From G965247475 sp965247475 (lineage in GTDB: Bacteria; Chloroflexota; UBA11872): 64,000 nt of DNA. The notes beneath the pieces were generated by a model. It was not told the DNA's origin. It worked only from the letters and a program-made list of their open reading frames with translations, and did not search any database. The stretch is taken from NCBI GenBank assembly GCA_965247475.1, contig OZ252016.1, positions 496,001-560,000 on the forward strand, read 5' to 3'. The translations under genes were made by a program, and so were the position numbers. This document shows, one piece after another, positions 15,524-23,714 of the stretch. The number at the start of each line of letters is the position of its first letter. Position 1 is the stretch's first letter.

Positions 15524-16714
15524 TTGCTGGACCGCGCGCGTGACGCGCTGGCTGCCGACCCCAGGGTGGCGGGCGCGTGGGTCGGGGGCAGCATCGCCGC
15601 TGGCGCTACCGATCGCTGGTCCGACGTCGATCTCCGCGTCGCCGTCCGCGCGGGCGATCTCGAGCGGTTTCTGGATAGCGCCAATGGCGTTCTCGGCCAG
15701 TTCGGCGATCTGCTCGGCTTCCGACCTCGGCCCACTGGCACGACCACCATCCTCGTCTGCACCTTCGCCGGACCAGTACGCGCCGACGTAGTCGTCATGA
15801 CGCCGAGAGTGATCCTCGGCGCGCCCGGCGAGCCCACCGTTCCGCTGGTCATCAACGACCCGAGCCTCGAAGCGGTGGCGGACCGGCCGCCCCAGGCGCC
15901 GGATTCGCCGCAGGCGGTGCTCCAACGCCTCGGCCCGGCCATCGGGCCCGCGCTCGGTGCGCTGGATGCGGCGCTGACCTCCAGGCATCCGACGGCGGCC
16001 GCGATCGCGCAGTCCGCCCTCCTGAACGTCGCCCAGCAAACGCAGCTGCTGCTGACCGACCCCGTAGCCGGCACGTCGCGTTCGCCCAAGGCAGCCACCG
16101 CGCTTCGTGCCAAGGAGATGCAAGCCCTCCTCGCACCCGTCCGTGCGTGGAGCGCGCACTGGCCCAACGCGGACGCCGATTCGATTGCGCCAACGCTCGA
16201 TCTGCTTTCCGCCCTGGCCGACGCTTGCCGGCACAGGTTTGGAGTGACGCTGTACGCGACACCCGGCGACCCGCCCGCCCGGCCAGAGCCGCGCGATGCC
16301 CGACAGGCCGTCACGGCCGCCCTCGATGTCCTCATCCACGCGCCGGTCGCGGCCGCGTATCACCACCGCGGCCTCTTCGTCGGCGCCCTCTACGGGTGGG
16401 CGCTGTTCGCGCGATCGATCGCCGACTTCGTGTTCGTTGTCGACCATGGTCCCGATGTGCCGGTACCTGCCGATCCAGAGGCGTTGATCGACACGAAAGA
16501 TCGCGACGCCATCGCGCAGGCACTGCGTGTCCTGCGCGGCGCCGATGCCCCGGCCTTTCGCCGCGCGGGCTCCTTGCTCACGTCCCGGTATCTGCGCACC
16601 GCTCGCGCCGCCGCCGCTGCGTGCGACCTGGCGTACCCCCGACGCCTCGAGCGCGAGGTCATCCGCTACCTCGTAGCCGAAGACGTCCTGGAGGTCGGCG
16701 TGCTGGACGTGTGA
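15524..16714 (+). CDS. nucleotidyltransferase-domain protein
   Basis: 396 residues from TTG 15524. Near the start GAWVGGSIAAGATDRWSDVD gives the nucleotidyltransferase signature (GS then D-x-D), as in aminoglycoside adenylyltransferases and MNT-type proteins; the rest is alpha-helical and lacks a name. The frame stays open upstream and encodes TERDHSEAAADAAARRQALL before the TTG; a GGGAGG at 15454-15459 sits 7 nt before an in-frame ATC (15467), which is where an initiator would be expected. So the true N-terminus may be longer. No antitoxin-like HEPN partner is adjacent. Confidence 0.7.
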   Translation: MLDRARDALAADPRVAGAWVGGSIAAGATDRWSDVDLRVAVRAGDLERFLDSANGVLGQFGDLLGFRPRPTGTTTILVCTFAGPVRADVVVMTPRVILGAPGEPTVPLVINDPSLEAVADRPPQAPDSPQAVLQRLGPAIGPALGALDAALTSRHPTAAAIAQSALLNVAQQTQLLLTDPVAGTSRSPKAATALRAKEMQALLAPVRAWSAHWPNADADSIAPTLDLLSALADACRHRFGVTLYATPGDPPARPEPRDARQAVTAALDVLIHAPVAAAYHHRGLFVGALYGWALFARSIADFVFVVDHGPDVPVPADPEALIDTKDRDAIAQALRVLRGADAPAFRRAGSLLTSRYLRTARAAAAACDLAYPRRLEREVIRYLVAEDVLEVGVLDV

Positions 16715-16811
16715 CGTCTCGAGCCAGCGTTCCCGGCGTCGCGCCTGTTCCACCGTGACGCCGCACGTGTCGTCGCGTGCGCCGCGGGCGATCGGCGTGT
16801 CCGCGCGCTCC

Positions 16812-16827
16812 GGGCGGGTGCCCGCCC
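16812..16827. terminator. GC-rich hairpin between convergent genes
   Basis: Arms GGGCGGG (16812-16818) and CCCGCCC (16821-16827) with a TG loop lie between the nucleotidyltransferase stop and the MFS stop, touching the latter. It lacks a T tract, so it is at best a bidirectional, non-classical terminator. Confidence 0.3.
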
Positions 16828-18047
16828 TACGCCCCGCGCGACTCGCTGTGCGCGACCACGGCCGAGTCTGCCGCCTGCGGCGCCCGCGGCACTCGAGGCG
16901 TGCCGGTGATGACCCGCAGGCCGAACACGATGGCCACGGCGTGCAAACCCGCGATGACCGCTCCGATCAGCCAGAATCCGGCCACGTCCAGCACGAACCC
17001 GATGGCTGGCGCCACGCCCACCATCACCAGGTCCGCAGTCAACATCATGGCGGCCAGCGATCGTCCCACCTGCTCCTTGGGAACGCGATCGGCGACGAGC
17101 ACGGGCGGCAGTGCGGTCGCCACCGCGCCGAGTGAGGGCAGCACCGCGAATAGCGTGTACAGCAGCACGCCGGGCGGCAGGATCAGGAGCAGCGCGCCGA
17201 CCAGCGGCAAGCTCAGGGCGGGCACGAATACCGCGCGAGGGCCAAGCCGGTCGGTCAGTCCACCCGCGAACAGCAGCACGACCAGTCGCACCCCGGCCCC
17301 GAGCGATACGAACACACCAACGCCGGCCGGGTCGAATCCCAGCGCCTCGCTGCCATAGAGCGGCAGCGCCACGTTCTTCAGGGCATACGTCCCGCCCCAT
17401 ATCAACGTCGTGAGCGCGAATACCGCCAGCAGACCGCGTCCCCCGCGGAATCCCAGCAGCGCCGAGCGCTTGGCCAACGGCTTTTCGTGCTGGGCCGCGG
17501 GCGTGCGGATGGCCGCCCACACCACCACCATCGCCGCCAGCCCGACCACCGCGGCGAGCACAAATGCGGCCCGCCACCCGAATGCGCTGGCCACCAGTCC
17601 GCCAGCTGCCGGGCCGATCATCGTCCCCACCTGCACTCCACCCATCAGCCGCGTCATGTCCGTGCCCCGCCGGCCCGCGCCTGCCTGACGCGCCACGTGC
17701 GCGAAGCCGCCCGTGAACACAATCGCGCCTCCCGCTCCGGCGATGAACATGCCGGCCAGCAGCACCCCGAACGACGGCGCCAGCGCGGCCAGTCCCGAGC
17801 CGGTCGCGAGCGCCCCAAGGGCGCCCGCGAAGATGATTCGCGGGCTTGATCGATCGACCAGGTAGCCGGCGGGCAGGATCATGAGCAGGCGCGCGCCGGA
17901 CGCCATCGTCAGCAGCAAGCCAAGCGTCGAGAAGCTGATTGCGAACTCATCGCGGATCGACGACAGCACCGGCGCGATCACCCCGGTGCCGAACGACATC
18001 ACCGAGAGCGCCAGGAAGATCGCCGCGATTTCAGGCCGAAACCTCAT
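16827..18047 (-). CDS. MFS transporter, 12 transmembrane segments
   Basis: 406 residues with hydrophobic helices throughout, beginning AAIFLALSVMSFGTGVIAPV. The loop between helices 2 and 3 has the MFS motif GYLVDRSSPR and a second-half equivalent GGLTDRLGPR. The layout suits a drug/metabolite:H+ antiporter of DHA type, with export of a small organic molecule the likeliest role. It converges on the nucleotidyltransferase gene and lies 292 bp from the divergent aldo/keto reductase gene. That gap shows no gene. Confidence 0.85.
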   Translation of the reverse strand: MRFRPEIAAIFLALSVMSFGTGVIAPVLSSIRDEFAISFSTLGLLLTMASGARLLMILPAGYLVDRSSPRIIFAGALGALATGSGLAALAPSFGVLLAGMFIAGAGGAIVFTGGFAHVARQAGAGRRGTDMTRLMGGVQVGTMIGPAAGGLVASAFGWRAAFVLAAVVGLAAMVVVWAAIRTPAAQHEKPLAKRSALLGFRGGRGLLAVFALTTLIWGGTYALKNVALPLYGSEALGFDPAGVGVFVSLGAGVRLVVLLFAGGLTDRLGPRAVFVPALSLPLVGALLLILPPGVLLYTLFAVLPSLGAVATALPPVLVADRVPKEQVGRSLAAMMLTADLVMVGVAPAIGFVLDVAGFWLIGAVIAGLHAVAIVFGLRVITGTPRVPRAPQAADSAVVAHSESRGA

Positions 18048-18319
18048 AGGCTGGTCGAGTCTCCGGGGCCGGCTTCCGGTCGGCGCCCCTGGGATTGGTC
18101 CCGCGTCATCGGCCCGTCCGCGCGCCGGTCGTCAGCGCCACTAACACCCTGCGACCGATGCCCTGACCCGCGCCGCTCATAATCGCAGTCCGACCATCAA
18201 GCACGCTCCGAATCGACCGAGTCCCCTCCAGCGCGATGTCAATTGGCGCGCCGCGCGAGAGCCCGGAGTGTACGGCGACCAGGTGTGCGCCGTCCCTCCA
18301 GGCCGCCTAGACTGCGACC

Positions 18320-18339
18320 TCGACAAAGGAGGCGCATAG
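18320..18339 (+). promoter_or_regulatory. strong ribosome binding site of the aldo/keto reductase gene
   Basis: ACAAAGGAGGCGCATAG precedes ATG 18340, with AAAGGAGG spaced 8 nt from the start. It fixes the start codon. Confidence 0.6.
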
Positions 18340-19239
18340 ATGGCTCGCCGGTCGCCCACCAACACGCTCGGACGCACCGGGCTCCAAGTCACCCGCCTGG
18401 CCTTTGGCGCGATGGAGGTGCGGGGTCCGCCCCGCGGCCGCCCGGCCACCGACGACCAGGTCCGGAACATCCTCACGGCCGTGCTCGACGCCGGCATCAA
18501 TTACTTGGATACATCCAACGACTACGGCCGCAGTGAGGAGTTCATCGGCACATTTCTCGCCGCGCGCCGGTCCGACTACTTCCTCGCGAGCAAGTGCGGC
18601 TGCGTTCCCGGCGGTGGCGAGCACGTGTGGACGCGCCACAATCTGTTCCGCGGATTGCATGAGAGCCTCGATCGTCTGCGGACCGACTATCTGGACGTCA
18701 TGCAGCTCCACGGCCCGTCGGTCGAGGACACGGAGCGGGGCGGACTCGTCGAGGCGCTGGAGGACATGCGCGCGCAGGGCAAGGTCCGCTGGATCGGTGT
18801 CTCAACAACGCTGCCGAACCTCCCGACCTACCTGGAATCCGGCGCGTTCGACGTGTTCCAGATTCCCTATTCGGCACTGCAGCGAGACCACGAGTCACTG
18901 ATCGCGGACGCCGCCCGCGCCGGAATCGGGACCGTGATCCGGGGCGGTGTTGCGAAGGGCGAACCTGGCGAAGGCCTCGGCACGAGCGAGGTCTGGGACG
19001 ACTTCGAGCGCGCTGAACTCGACGAGCTTCGCGCCGACGGCGAGAGTCGCACGGCCTTCATGTTGCGGTTCACCTACACGCATCCCGGCATCCACGCGAT
19101 CATCGTCGGCACGCTGCGGCCCGAGCATTTGGCCCAGAATCTGGAGGCAATCGGTCGGGGACCGCTGTCGGCGGAGACGTACGAGGAGGCCAAGCGCCGC
19201 CTCGACGCGGTCGGCGTTACTCCGGTGATCGCGGGCTGA
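18340..19239 (+). CDS. aldo/keto reductase
   Basis: 299-residue TIM barrel. The catalytic tetrad is visible: Asp and Tyr in YLDTSNDYGRSE, Lys in FLASKCG and His in VMQLHGPSV. NADPH-binding residues should lie near IIVGTLRPEHLAQNLEA, the usual C-terminal motif. Acts as an NAD(P)H-dependent carbonyl reductase or, in reverse, sugar-alcohol/aldose dehydrogenase; substrate not inferable. It starts behind a strong Shine-Dalgarno sequence and stands alone, with the SDR-cupin-P450 cluster on the opposite strand downstream. Confidence 0.85.
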   Translation: MARRSPTNTLGRTGLQVTRLAFGAMEVRGPPRGRPATDDQVRNILTAVLDAGINYLDTSNDYGRSEEFIGTFLAARRSDYFLASKCGCVPGGGEHVWTRHNLFRGLHESLDRLRTDYLDVMQLHGPSVEDTERGGLVEALEDMRAQGKVRWIGVSTTLPNLPTYLESGAFDVFQIPYSALQRDHESLIADAARAGIGTVIRGGVAKGEPGEGLGTSEVWDDFERAELDELRADGESRTAFMLRFTYTHPGIHAIIVGTLRPEHLAQNLEAIGRGPLSAETYEEAKRRLDAVGVTPVIAG

Positions 19240-19390
19240 TCGGGACGTAGTCGCGGCGGCGGGCGTCGGTTGTTCGCGCCCGCTGCATCGCCTCTGAGCG
19301 CTCGCGGGTAAGCGGACATGGGCGCGACCTCACGGTGCGTCGTCGCGGGCGGTATCTAACCCTCGCGGCGGGCCACCATCGCCGCCGACC

Positions 19391-19446
19391 TCCAGTGTCA
19401 TTCCGAGCGCAGCGAGGAATCTCATGGCGGTCGGACCGGCGAAAGC
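19391..19446 (+). repeat. intergenic repeat family A
   Basis: TCCAGTGTCATTCCGAGCG, then CAGCGAGGAATCTCATGG and CGGTCGGACCGGCGAAAGC: the most complete form of the family. It lies in the 281-bp gap between two convergent genes (19240-19520); a CATCGTCGCGGGC-like GTGCGTCGTC motif occurs twice around it (19334 and 19471). Confidence 0.65.
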
Positions 19447-19520
19447 CCGTCGAAGGAGCTGTCCCTCACTGTGCGTCGTCCCCGGGCAGTATCTAACCCA
19501 CGACGCAGCACCGCCGCCGG

Positions 19521-20339
19521 CTACGACGGCGACAGCGTCGCGCCGCCGCAGACCGAGACCGTCTGTCCCGTCACGTAGCCCGACAGATCGGTTACGAGGA
19601 ACTCCATGACCTTCGCGACGTCCTCCGGCGTTCCCAGACGTCGAAGCGGCAGCATCGCCGACTGCTTCTCGGCCTCCGCCGGGTCGTCCAGGTTGAACCG
19701 CTGGCCCGTGCGGGCGGTTCGGATCACGTGCGGCGCGATGCAGTTCACGCGTATCCCGAACGGCCCCAGCTCCGCCGCCAGGCTGCGCGTGTACTGCACG
19801 ACCCCTGCCTTCGCGACGGAGTAGCCGGAGAGCATCCCGGCCCACTCAGGGTTCACGCGGACGCCCGTGTTCGACGAGAAGTTCACGATCCGGCCCGACC
19901 GCCGGGCCTTCATGCGCTCCGCCGCTGCCTGGCAGCAGTAGATCGTGCCCAGCAGGTTCAACTCCAGCATCCACCGCAGGTCGTCGGCCGGCATTGAGGA
20001 TGCGTAGCTCCGCTCCATCGGGCTGAGCGATCCGCCCGCCGCGTTCACCACGATGTCCACCGGCCCGAACGTCTCGTCGAGCCGCGCGAACAGATCGTCT
20101 ACCTCGCTCTGCCGGCGCAGGTCGGTTGTCACCCCGAGGGTCCGCCGACCGAGCGCGCGGATTTCCTCCTCCACGCTGCCGGCCGACAGCCGCTCGTCGA
20201 ACTCCTTGGCCGAATCGAGGTTCAGATCGGCGATCGCCACGTCCGCGCCCAGCCCCGCCAGCCGCAGCGCGCACGCCCGACCGATTCCGCGCGCGGCGCC
20301 GGTCACCACCGCGACCTGGCCGTCCAGCGCGCCGGACAT
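19521..20339 (-). CDS. short-chain dehydrogenase/reductase (SDR), gluconate 5-dehydrogenase/FabG type
   Basis: 272 residues from ATG 20339 (MSGALDGQVAVVTG). NAD(P) motif TGAARGIG; NAAG after the fourth strand; active site Ser in VNFSSNTG, Tyr-x-x-x-Lys in YSVAKAG; C-terminal SGYVTGQTVSVCGG typical of classical SDRs. A longer reading starting at 20405 would overlap the upstream cupin by 35 bp and adds a low-complexity Ser-rich stretch. Last gene of a minus-strand group LLM-SDR-P450-cupin-cupin-SDR. Confidence 0.85.
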   Translation of the reverse strand: MSGALDGQVAVVTGAARGIGRACALRLAGLGADVAIADLNLDSAKEFDERLSAGSVEEEIRALGRRTLGVTTDLRRQSEVDDLFARLDETFGPVDIVVNAAGGSLSPMERSYASSMPADDLRWMLELNLLGTIYCCQAAAERMKARRSGRIVNFSSNTGVRVNPEWAGMLSGYSVAKAGVVQYTRSLAAELGPFGIRVNCIAPHVIRTARTGQRFNLDDPAEAEKQSAMLPLRRLGTPEDVAKVMEFLVTDLSGYVTGQTVSVCGGATLSPS

Positions 20340-20370
20340 CAGCCCTGGGGTCTGGGTGCTCGCGTCCGAG

Positions 20371-20808
20371 CTATTCCTGCCGCTCGAACGCCGATCCGTG
20401 CTCAACGACGTTCCAGGTGCCGAGCTCTTCGACGATGTCGGGCAGATTGCTCCACTTCTCCGGCAATGCCCAGAACAGTCCCATCGGCTCGTCGTGCTGG
20501 TTGGTCAGGTAGTGGGTCGCGCCCGCCGGAATCAGCACCACGTCGCCTGCTTGGACCTCATGGACCACGTCCTCGACGATGACCTGCGCCTTGCCTTCGA
20601 AGACGTAGTACAGCTCTTCCATGCCGGGGTGCGCGTCCGCGTGACCGGTCACACCCGGCCGCAGCCAGAAGAACCCCGCACTGTACTGGTCTGAGCCAGC
20701 GGTCTCGTGCGTCACCATCGGGATGTCGCGCATCGTCCCGTCGGGCGACTCGAGCAGCTCGAAGTCCGTTCCCCTGAACACCACTTTGTGTGCGGACTCG
20801 GATCCCAT
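20371..20808 (-). CDS. cupin-domain protein, copy 1
   Basis: 145 residues; GGAGG 9 nt before ATG 20808. Cupin motif 1 is GHADAHPGMEELYYVFEGKA, giving two His and one Glu metal ligands; motif 2 is AGDVVLIPAGATHYLTN with the third His. Small single-domain cupins of this type act as isomerases, dioxygenases or lyases on polar metabolites. Colinear with the next gene upstream (MGLFWALPEKWSNLPDI against LGIFWALPRKWSDLPDI), so the pair arose by tandem duplication. SDR start follows after 31 bp. Confidence 0.8.
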   Translation of the reverse strand: MGSESAHKVVFRGTDFELLESPDGTMRDIPMVTHETAGSDQYSAGFFWLRPGVTGHADAHPGMEELYYVFEGKAQVIVEDVVHEVQAGDVVLIPAGATHYLTNQHDEPMGLFWALPEKWSNLPDIVEELGTWNVVEHGSAFERQE

Positions 20809-20872
20809 CAGACATCCTCCCCAAATAGCGGCGTCCGGTCAGTCCGGCCGCGACGTCGCGTCAACTCCGCGC

Positions 20873-21304
20873 TCATGTATCGAATGCGGTCGTGCGATCC
20901 ACCTCTTGCCATGCCGCGAGCGTCTCCTGGATGTCCGGCAGATCGCTCCACTTACGCGGCAACGCCCAGAAGATGCCCAGGTGGCTCCCGTCGTCGACTT
21001 CCAGATGGTGTCGCGTGTCGCGCGGGATCAGCACGACCGCGCCCGGCTCGACCGGGTGCGGAACATCCGCTACCACCACACGGCCCGTGCCCTGGAAGAT
21101 GTAGTACAGCTCCTCGTACCCTGGATGCGAGTGCTCGTGCCCGATGATCCCGGGCTTGGCCCACACGAACCCCGCGCAGAAGTTGTGTGAGCCGCACGTC
21201 TCCTCCGTCACCATCGGGCTGTTCAGGATCGTCGCCGGCGGGGACTCGATCAGCGGCACGTCCGTCGGCCTGAAGACCACCTTTGGACTCTCGTCCGTGT
21301 GCAT
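20873..21304 (-). CDS. cupin-domain protein, copy 2
   Basis: 143 residues from ATG 21304 (MHTDESPKVVFRPTDV). Motif 1 GHEHSHPGYEELYYIFQGTG retains His, His and Glu; motif 2 AVVLIPRDTRHHLEV the last His. Paralogue of the 20371 gene, 64 bp apart. The conserved FWALPxKWSxLPDI block at the C-terminus is shared by both and may define the substrate pocket or a dimer interface. Likely the two act on related intermediates, or form a heteromer. Confidence 0.8.
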   Translation of the reverse strand: MHTDESPKVVFRPTDVPLIESPPATILNSPMVTEETCGSHNFCAGFVWAKPGIIGHEHSHPGYEELYYIFQGTGRVVVADVPHPVEPGAVVLIPRDTRHHLEVDDGSHLGIFWALPRKWSDLPDIQETLAAWQEVDRTTAFDT

Positions 21305-21416
21305 GCGCCTGCCCGCTGGATCGAGTGTGGAACCGGCCCGCCCGAGTGACGGCGATGCTATGTGGGAGGGGGGAACTGGGTCAAACGTGCGGGTCTCACT
21401 GCCCGGCGCGCCCAAA

Positions 21417-22673
21417 TCAGTTCCGCGCCGCCGCGCCGTTGGCCGACCAGACCAGCGGCAGTGACCGGATGTTGTGGAACGAGCTGCTCGGGCTCCACAC
21501 GATCTCGCCGTCGCCCAGCCGGATGTCCGGGAACCGTCGCAGGATCGTGGCGAAGGCAATCTCGGCCTCGCGTCGGCCCAGCGGCGCACCGATGCAAAAC
21601 CGTATCCCGTAGCCGAACGCGACGTGATCGTTTGGCTCGCGCCGGACGTCGAACCGATCGGGCTCCGGGAACTGATCCGGGTCGCGGCAGGCCGCGCCCA
21701 GGATCACCGACACGGTCTGACCCTTCGCAATCGGCTGCCCGCGAATCTCAACGTCGCTGTCCACCAGCCGCCACGTGCGCTGAAACGGCGAGTCGTAGCG
21801 CAGGCACTCCTCCACCGCGGTCGGAATCAGGCTCGGATCGTCCTTCAGCAGCTGCATCTGATCCGGGTGCCGTAGCAGCGCCAGCATCCCGTTCCCGATC
21901 AGACCCGTAGTGGTTTCGTGCCCCGCCACCAGCACCGAGATGCAGGTCGCCAGCATCTCGGCCTCGCTCATGAGCTGGCCCTCGTCCTCGGCCTTCACCA
22001 GCACCGTCAGCAGATCGTCTTCAGGATGTCGCCGCCGCTCCGCGGCCAGCTCGCGAATCCACGCCCGCGCTTCGACGATCGACTTCGCCGCCTGCTCCAC
22101 AATGTCTGGATCCGGCCGGCCGCTGCTGTGGATGTTGACGATGTCGTCGGAGAACCGCTTGAACAGGTCGCGATCCTCCGCCGGCACGCCGAGCGCCTCG
22201 GCCAGGATGATCGCGGGCAGCGGGTAGGCCAGCGTCGCGATCAGGTCCATCTGGCCGTCGTCCTGCACGGGGTCGAGCAGTTCGTCCACAACCTGCTGCA
22301 CGCGCGGGCGGAGGCCGTCCACGATCTGGGGCGTGAACGCCTTGCTTATCAGTCCGCGGATGCGTCTGTGATCGGGCGGGTCGGTGTTGGCGATCCCGAC
22401 CTCGAAGTTCTCGTACACGGGCCGCGCCATCTCGCGCTGCGACTCCGGCAGTTGATCCAGATACTTGGCGATGCGCCCTCGGTTCACATATGTCTGCGGA
22501 TCGCGCAGCACCATCCGCGCATCGTCGTAGCGGGTCAGCATCCAGTAGCCGAGCGACTCGCTCCAGAAGACCGGCGCTCGCTCGCGAAGCTCCGCGTACG
22601 CGGCATACGGGTCCGCCATGACGGCCGGCGAAACCAACTCGCGGTCGATTGCCTCGAGCGTTCGTACCGCCAT
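21417..22673 (-). CDS. cytochrome P450
   Basis: 418 residues from ATG 22673, soluble bacterial type without membrane anchor. I-helix LVAGHETTTG carries the oxygen-activating acidic-Thr pair, EECLRYDSP the ExxR, and FGYGIRFCIGAPLGRREAE the heme loop with Cys ligand. Residues LISKAFTPQIVDGLRP and YDSPFQRTWR are usual for the CYP107/CYP109-like class of bacterial P450s. It needs ferredoxin and reductase partners, none of which is in the window. Mono-oxygenation of a hydrophobic metabolite in the same cluster as two SDRs, two cupins and an LLM oxidoreductase. Confidence 0.9.
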   Translation of the reverse strand: MAVRTLEAIDRELVSPAVMADPYAAYAELRERAPVFWSESLGYWMLTRYDDARMVLRDPQTYVNRGRIAKYLDQLPESQREMARPVYENFEVGIANTDPPDHRRIRGLISKAFTPQIVDGLRPRVQQVVDELLDPVQDDGQMDLIATLAYPLPAIILAEALGVPAEDRDLFKRFSDDIVNIHSSGRPDPDIVEQAAKSIVEARAWIRELAAERRRHPEDDLLTVLVKAEDEGQLMSEAEMLATCISVLVAGHETTTGLIGNGMLALLRHPDQMQLLKDDPSLIPTAVEECLRYDSPFQRTWRLVDSDVEIRGQPIAKGQTVSVILGAACRDPDQFPEPDRFDVRREPNDHVAFGYGIRFCIGAPLGRREAEIAFATILRRFPDIRLGDGEIVWSPSSSFHNIRSLPLVWSANGAAARN

Positions 22674-22775
22674 CGTGCGTCGCGCGCCGCCGGGGCGCGC
22701 CTCGCCGAAACCCCGGATGCCGGCAAGTATCGGCTGCGCTCGGGAGCGCTTCAACCGGTGGAGGCCGCGCCCCCC

Positions 22776-22830
22776 GATGTCATTCCGAGGCGAAGCCGAG
22801 GAATCTCATGGTCGCCGGACTGGCGGAGGC
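22776..22830 (+). repeat. intergenic repeat family A
   Basis: GATGTCATTCCGAGGCGAAG, CCGAGGAATCTCATGGTCG, CCGGACTGGCGGAGGC; sits between the P450 start and the SDR stop, ending 9 bp before the latter. Confidence 0.65.
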
Positions 22831-22839
22831 CGCGCCCCC

Positions 22840-23613
22840 CTACTGGTTGATCGCCGCCTCGTTGTCCGCCGTGAGATCGCGCCGACGGGTCGGCCGCATA
22901 TAGATTTCCTCGACCAGTGTCCGCGCCGGCATGGTCGCGCAGAACACGATCGCCGCCGCCACGTCCTCGGCGCCCATCATCGTCGCGCGCGCGGCTTCGT
23001 CCGGCGCCAGCACGCGCAGGTCCAGCAAGTCGGTCGCCGCCTCGCCCGGGTAGATCGTGCAGGCGCGGATGCCGCGCGCCCGCAACTCGTTGTTGATGTG
23101 CCGCATCAGGTTCGCGACGGCCGCCTTCGATGCGCTGTACGCCGACCCCGCCATCGGACTCGGATTGACCGCCGCCATCGACGACACCGTCACAATCGTG
23201 CCGCCGCCGCGCTCGATCATCCCCGGCAGTGCGGCCTGCGCCGCGACCATTGGCGCCGTCACGTTCACGGCGAACACCGCGTCCCAGGTCTCAGTCGTGT
23301 ACCGCCGCATCGCGCGCGCTTCGGTATTCGTCCCGGCGTTGTTGACCAGAACATCCACGCGGCCCAGCTCGTCCTCGGTCCATGTGATCAGCCCACGCGC
23401 GTCGTCCGGATCGGCCAAGTCTGTCGATCGGGCCATGCCCGCGCCGCCCGCCGCCTCGATCATGGCGACTGTCTCGTGCAACGCATCCACGCGCCGTCCG
23501 GCGACCGCTACCCGCGCGCCTTCGCGACTAAGCCCGATCGCCGCCTCGCGCCCGATGCCGCTGCCGCCGCCGGTGACGATTGCGACTTGGCCGTCAAGCG
23601 CGCGCGCGCGCAC
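22840..23613 (-). CDS. short-chain dehydrogenase/reductase
   Basis: 257 residues if begun at GTG 23613, which has GGCGGGAG spaced 5 nt before it; TTG 23628 is the alternative. Motifs: TGGGSGIG, VLVNNAGT, active Ser in VTVSSMAAV, YSASKAAVANL with Tyr and Lys. The C-terminus EEIYMRPTRRRDLTADN is the kind seen in SDRs that act on ketones with NADP. A (CG)n run in the 5' codons (GCGCGCGCGC) lies over the first Arg/Ala residues. Follows the LLM oxidoreductase gene by about 100 bp on the same strand. Confidence 0.85.
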   Translation of the reverse strand: MRARALDGQVAIVTGGGSGIGREAAIGLSREGARVAVAGRRVDALHETVAMIEAAGGAGMARSTDLADPDDARGLITWTEDELGRVDVLVNNAGTNTEARAMRRYTTETWDAVFAVNVTAPMVAAQAALPGMIERGGGTIVTVSSMAAVNPSPMAGSAYSASKAAVANLMRHINNELRARGIRACTIYPGEAATDLLDLRVLAPDEAARATMMGAEDVAAAIVFCATMPARTLVEEIYMRPTRRRDLTADNEAAINQ

Positions 23614-23714
23614 GCGTGCTCCCGCCAACGAGCTGCCGTCGAGATTCGATCGCGTGCAAGCCGCGTGCCCCTACGATTCGCGCCCAGGCCTGCGCCTGAT
23701 CGGGCCGGATCCGC

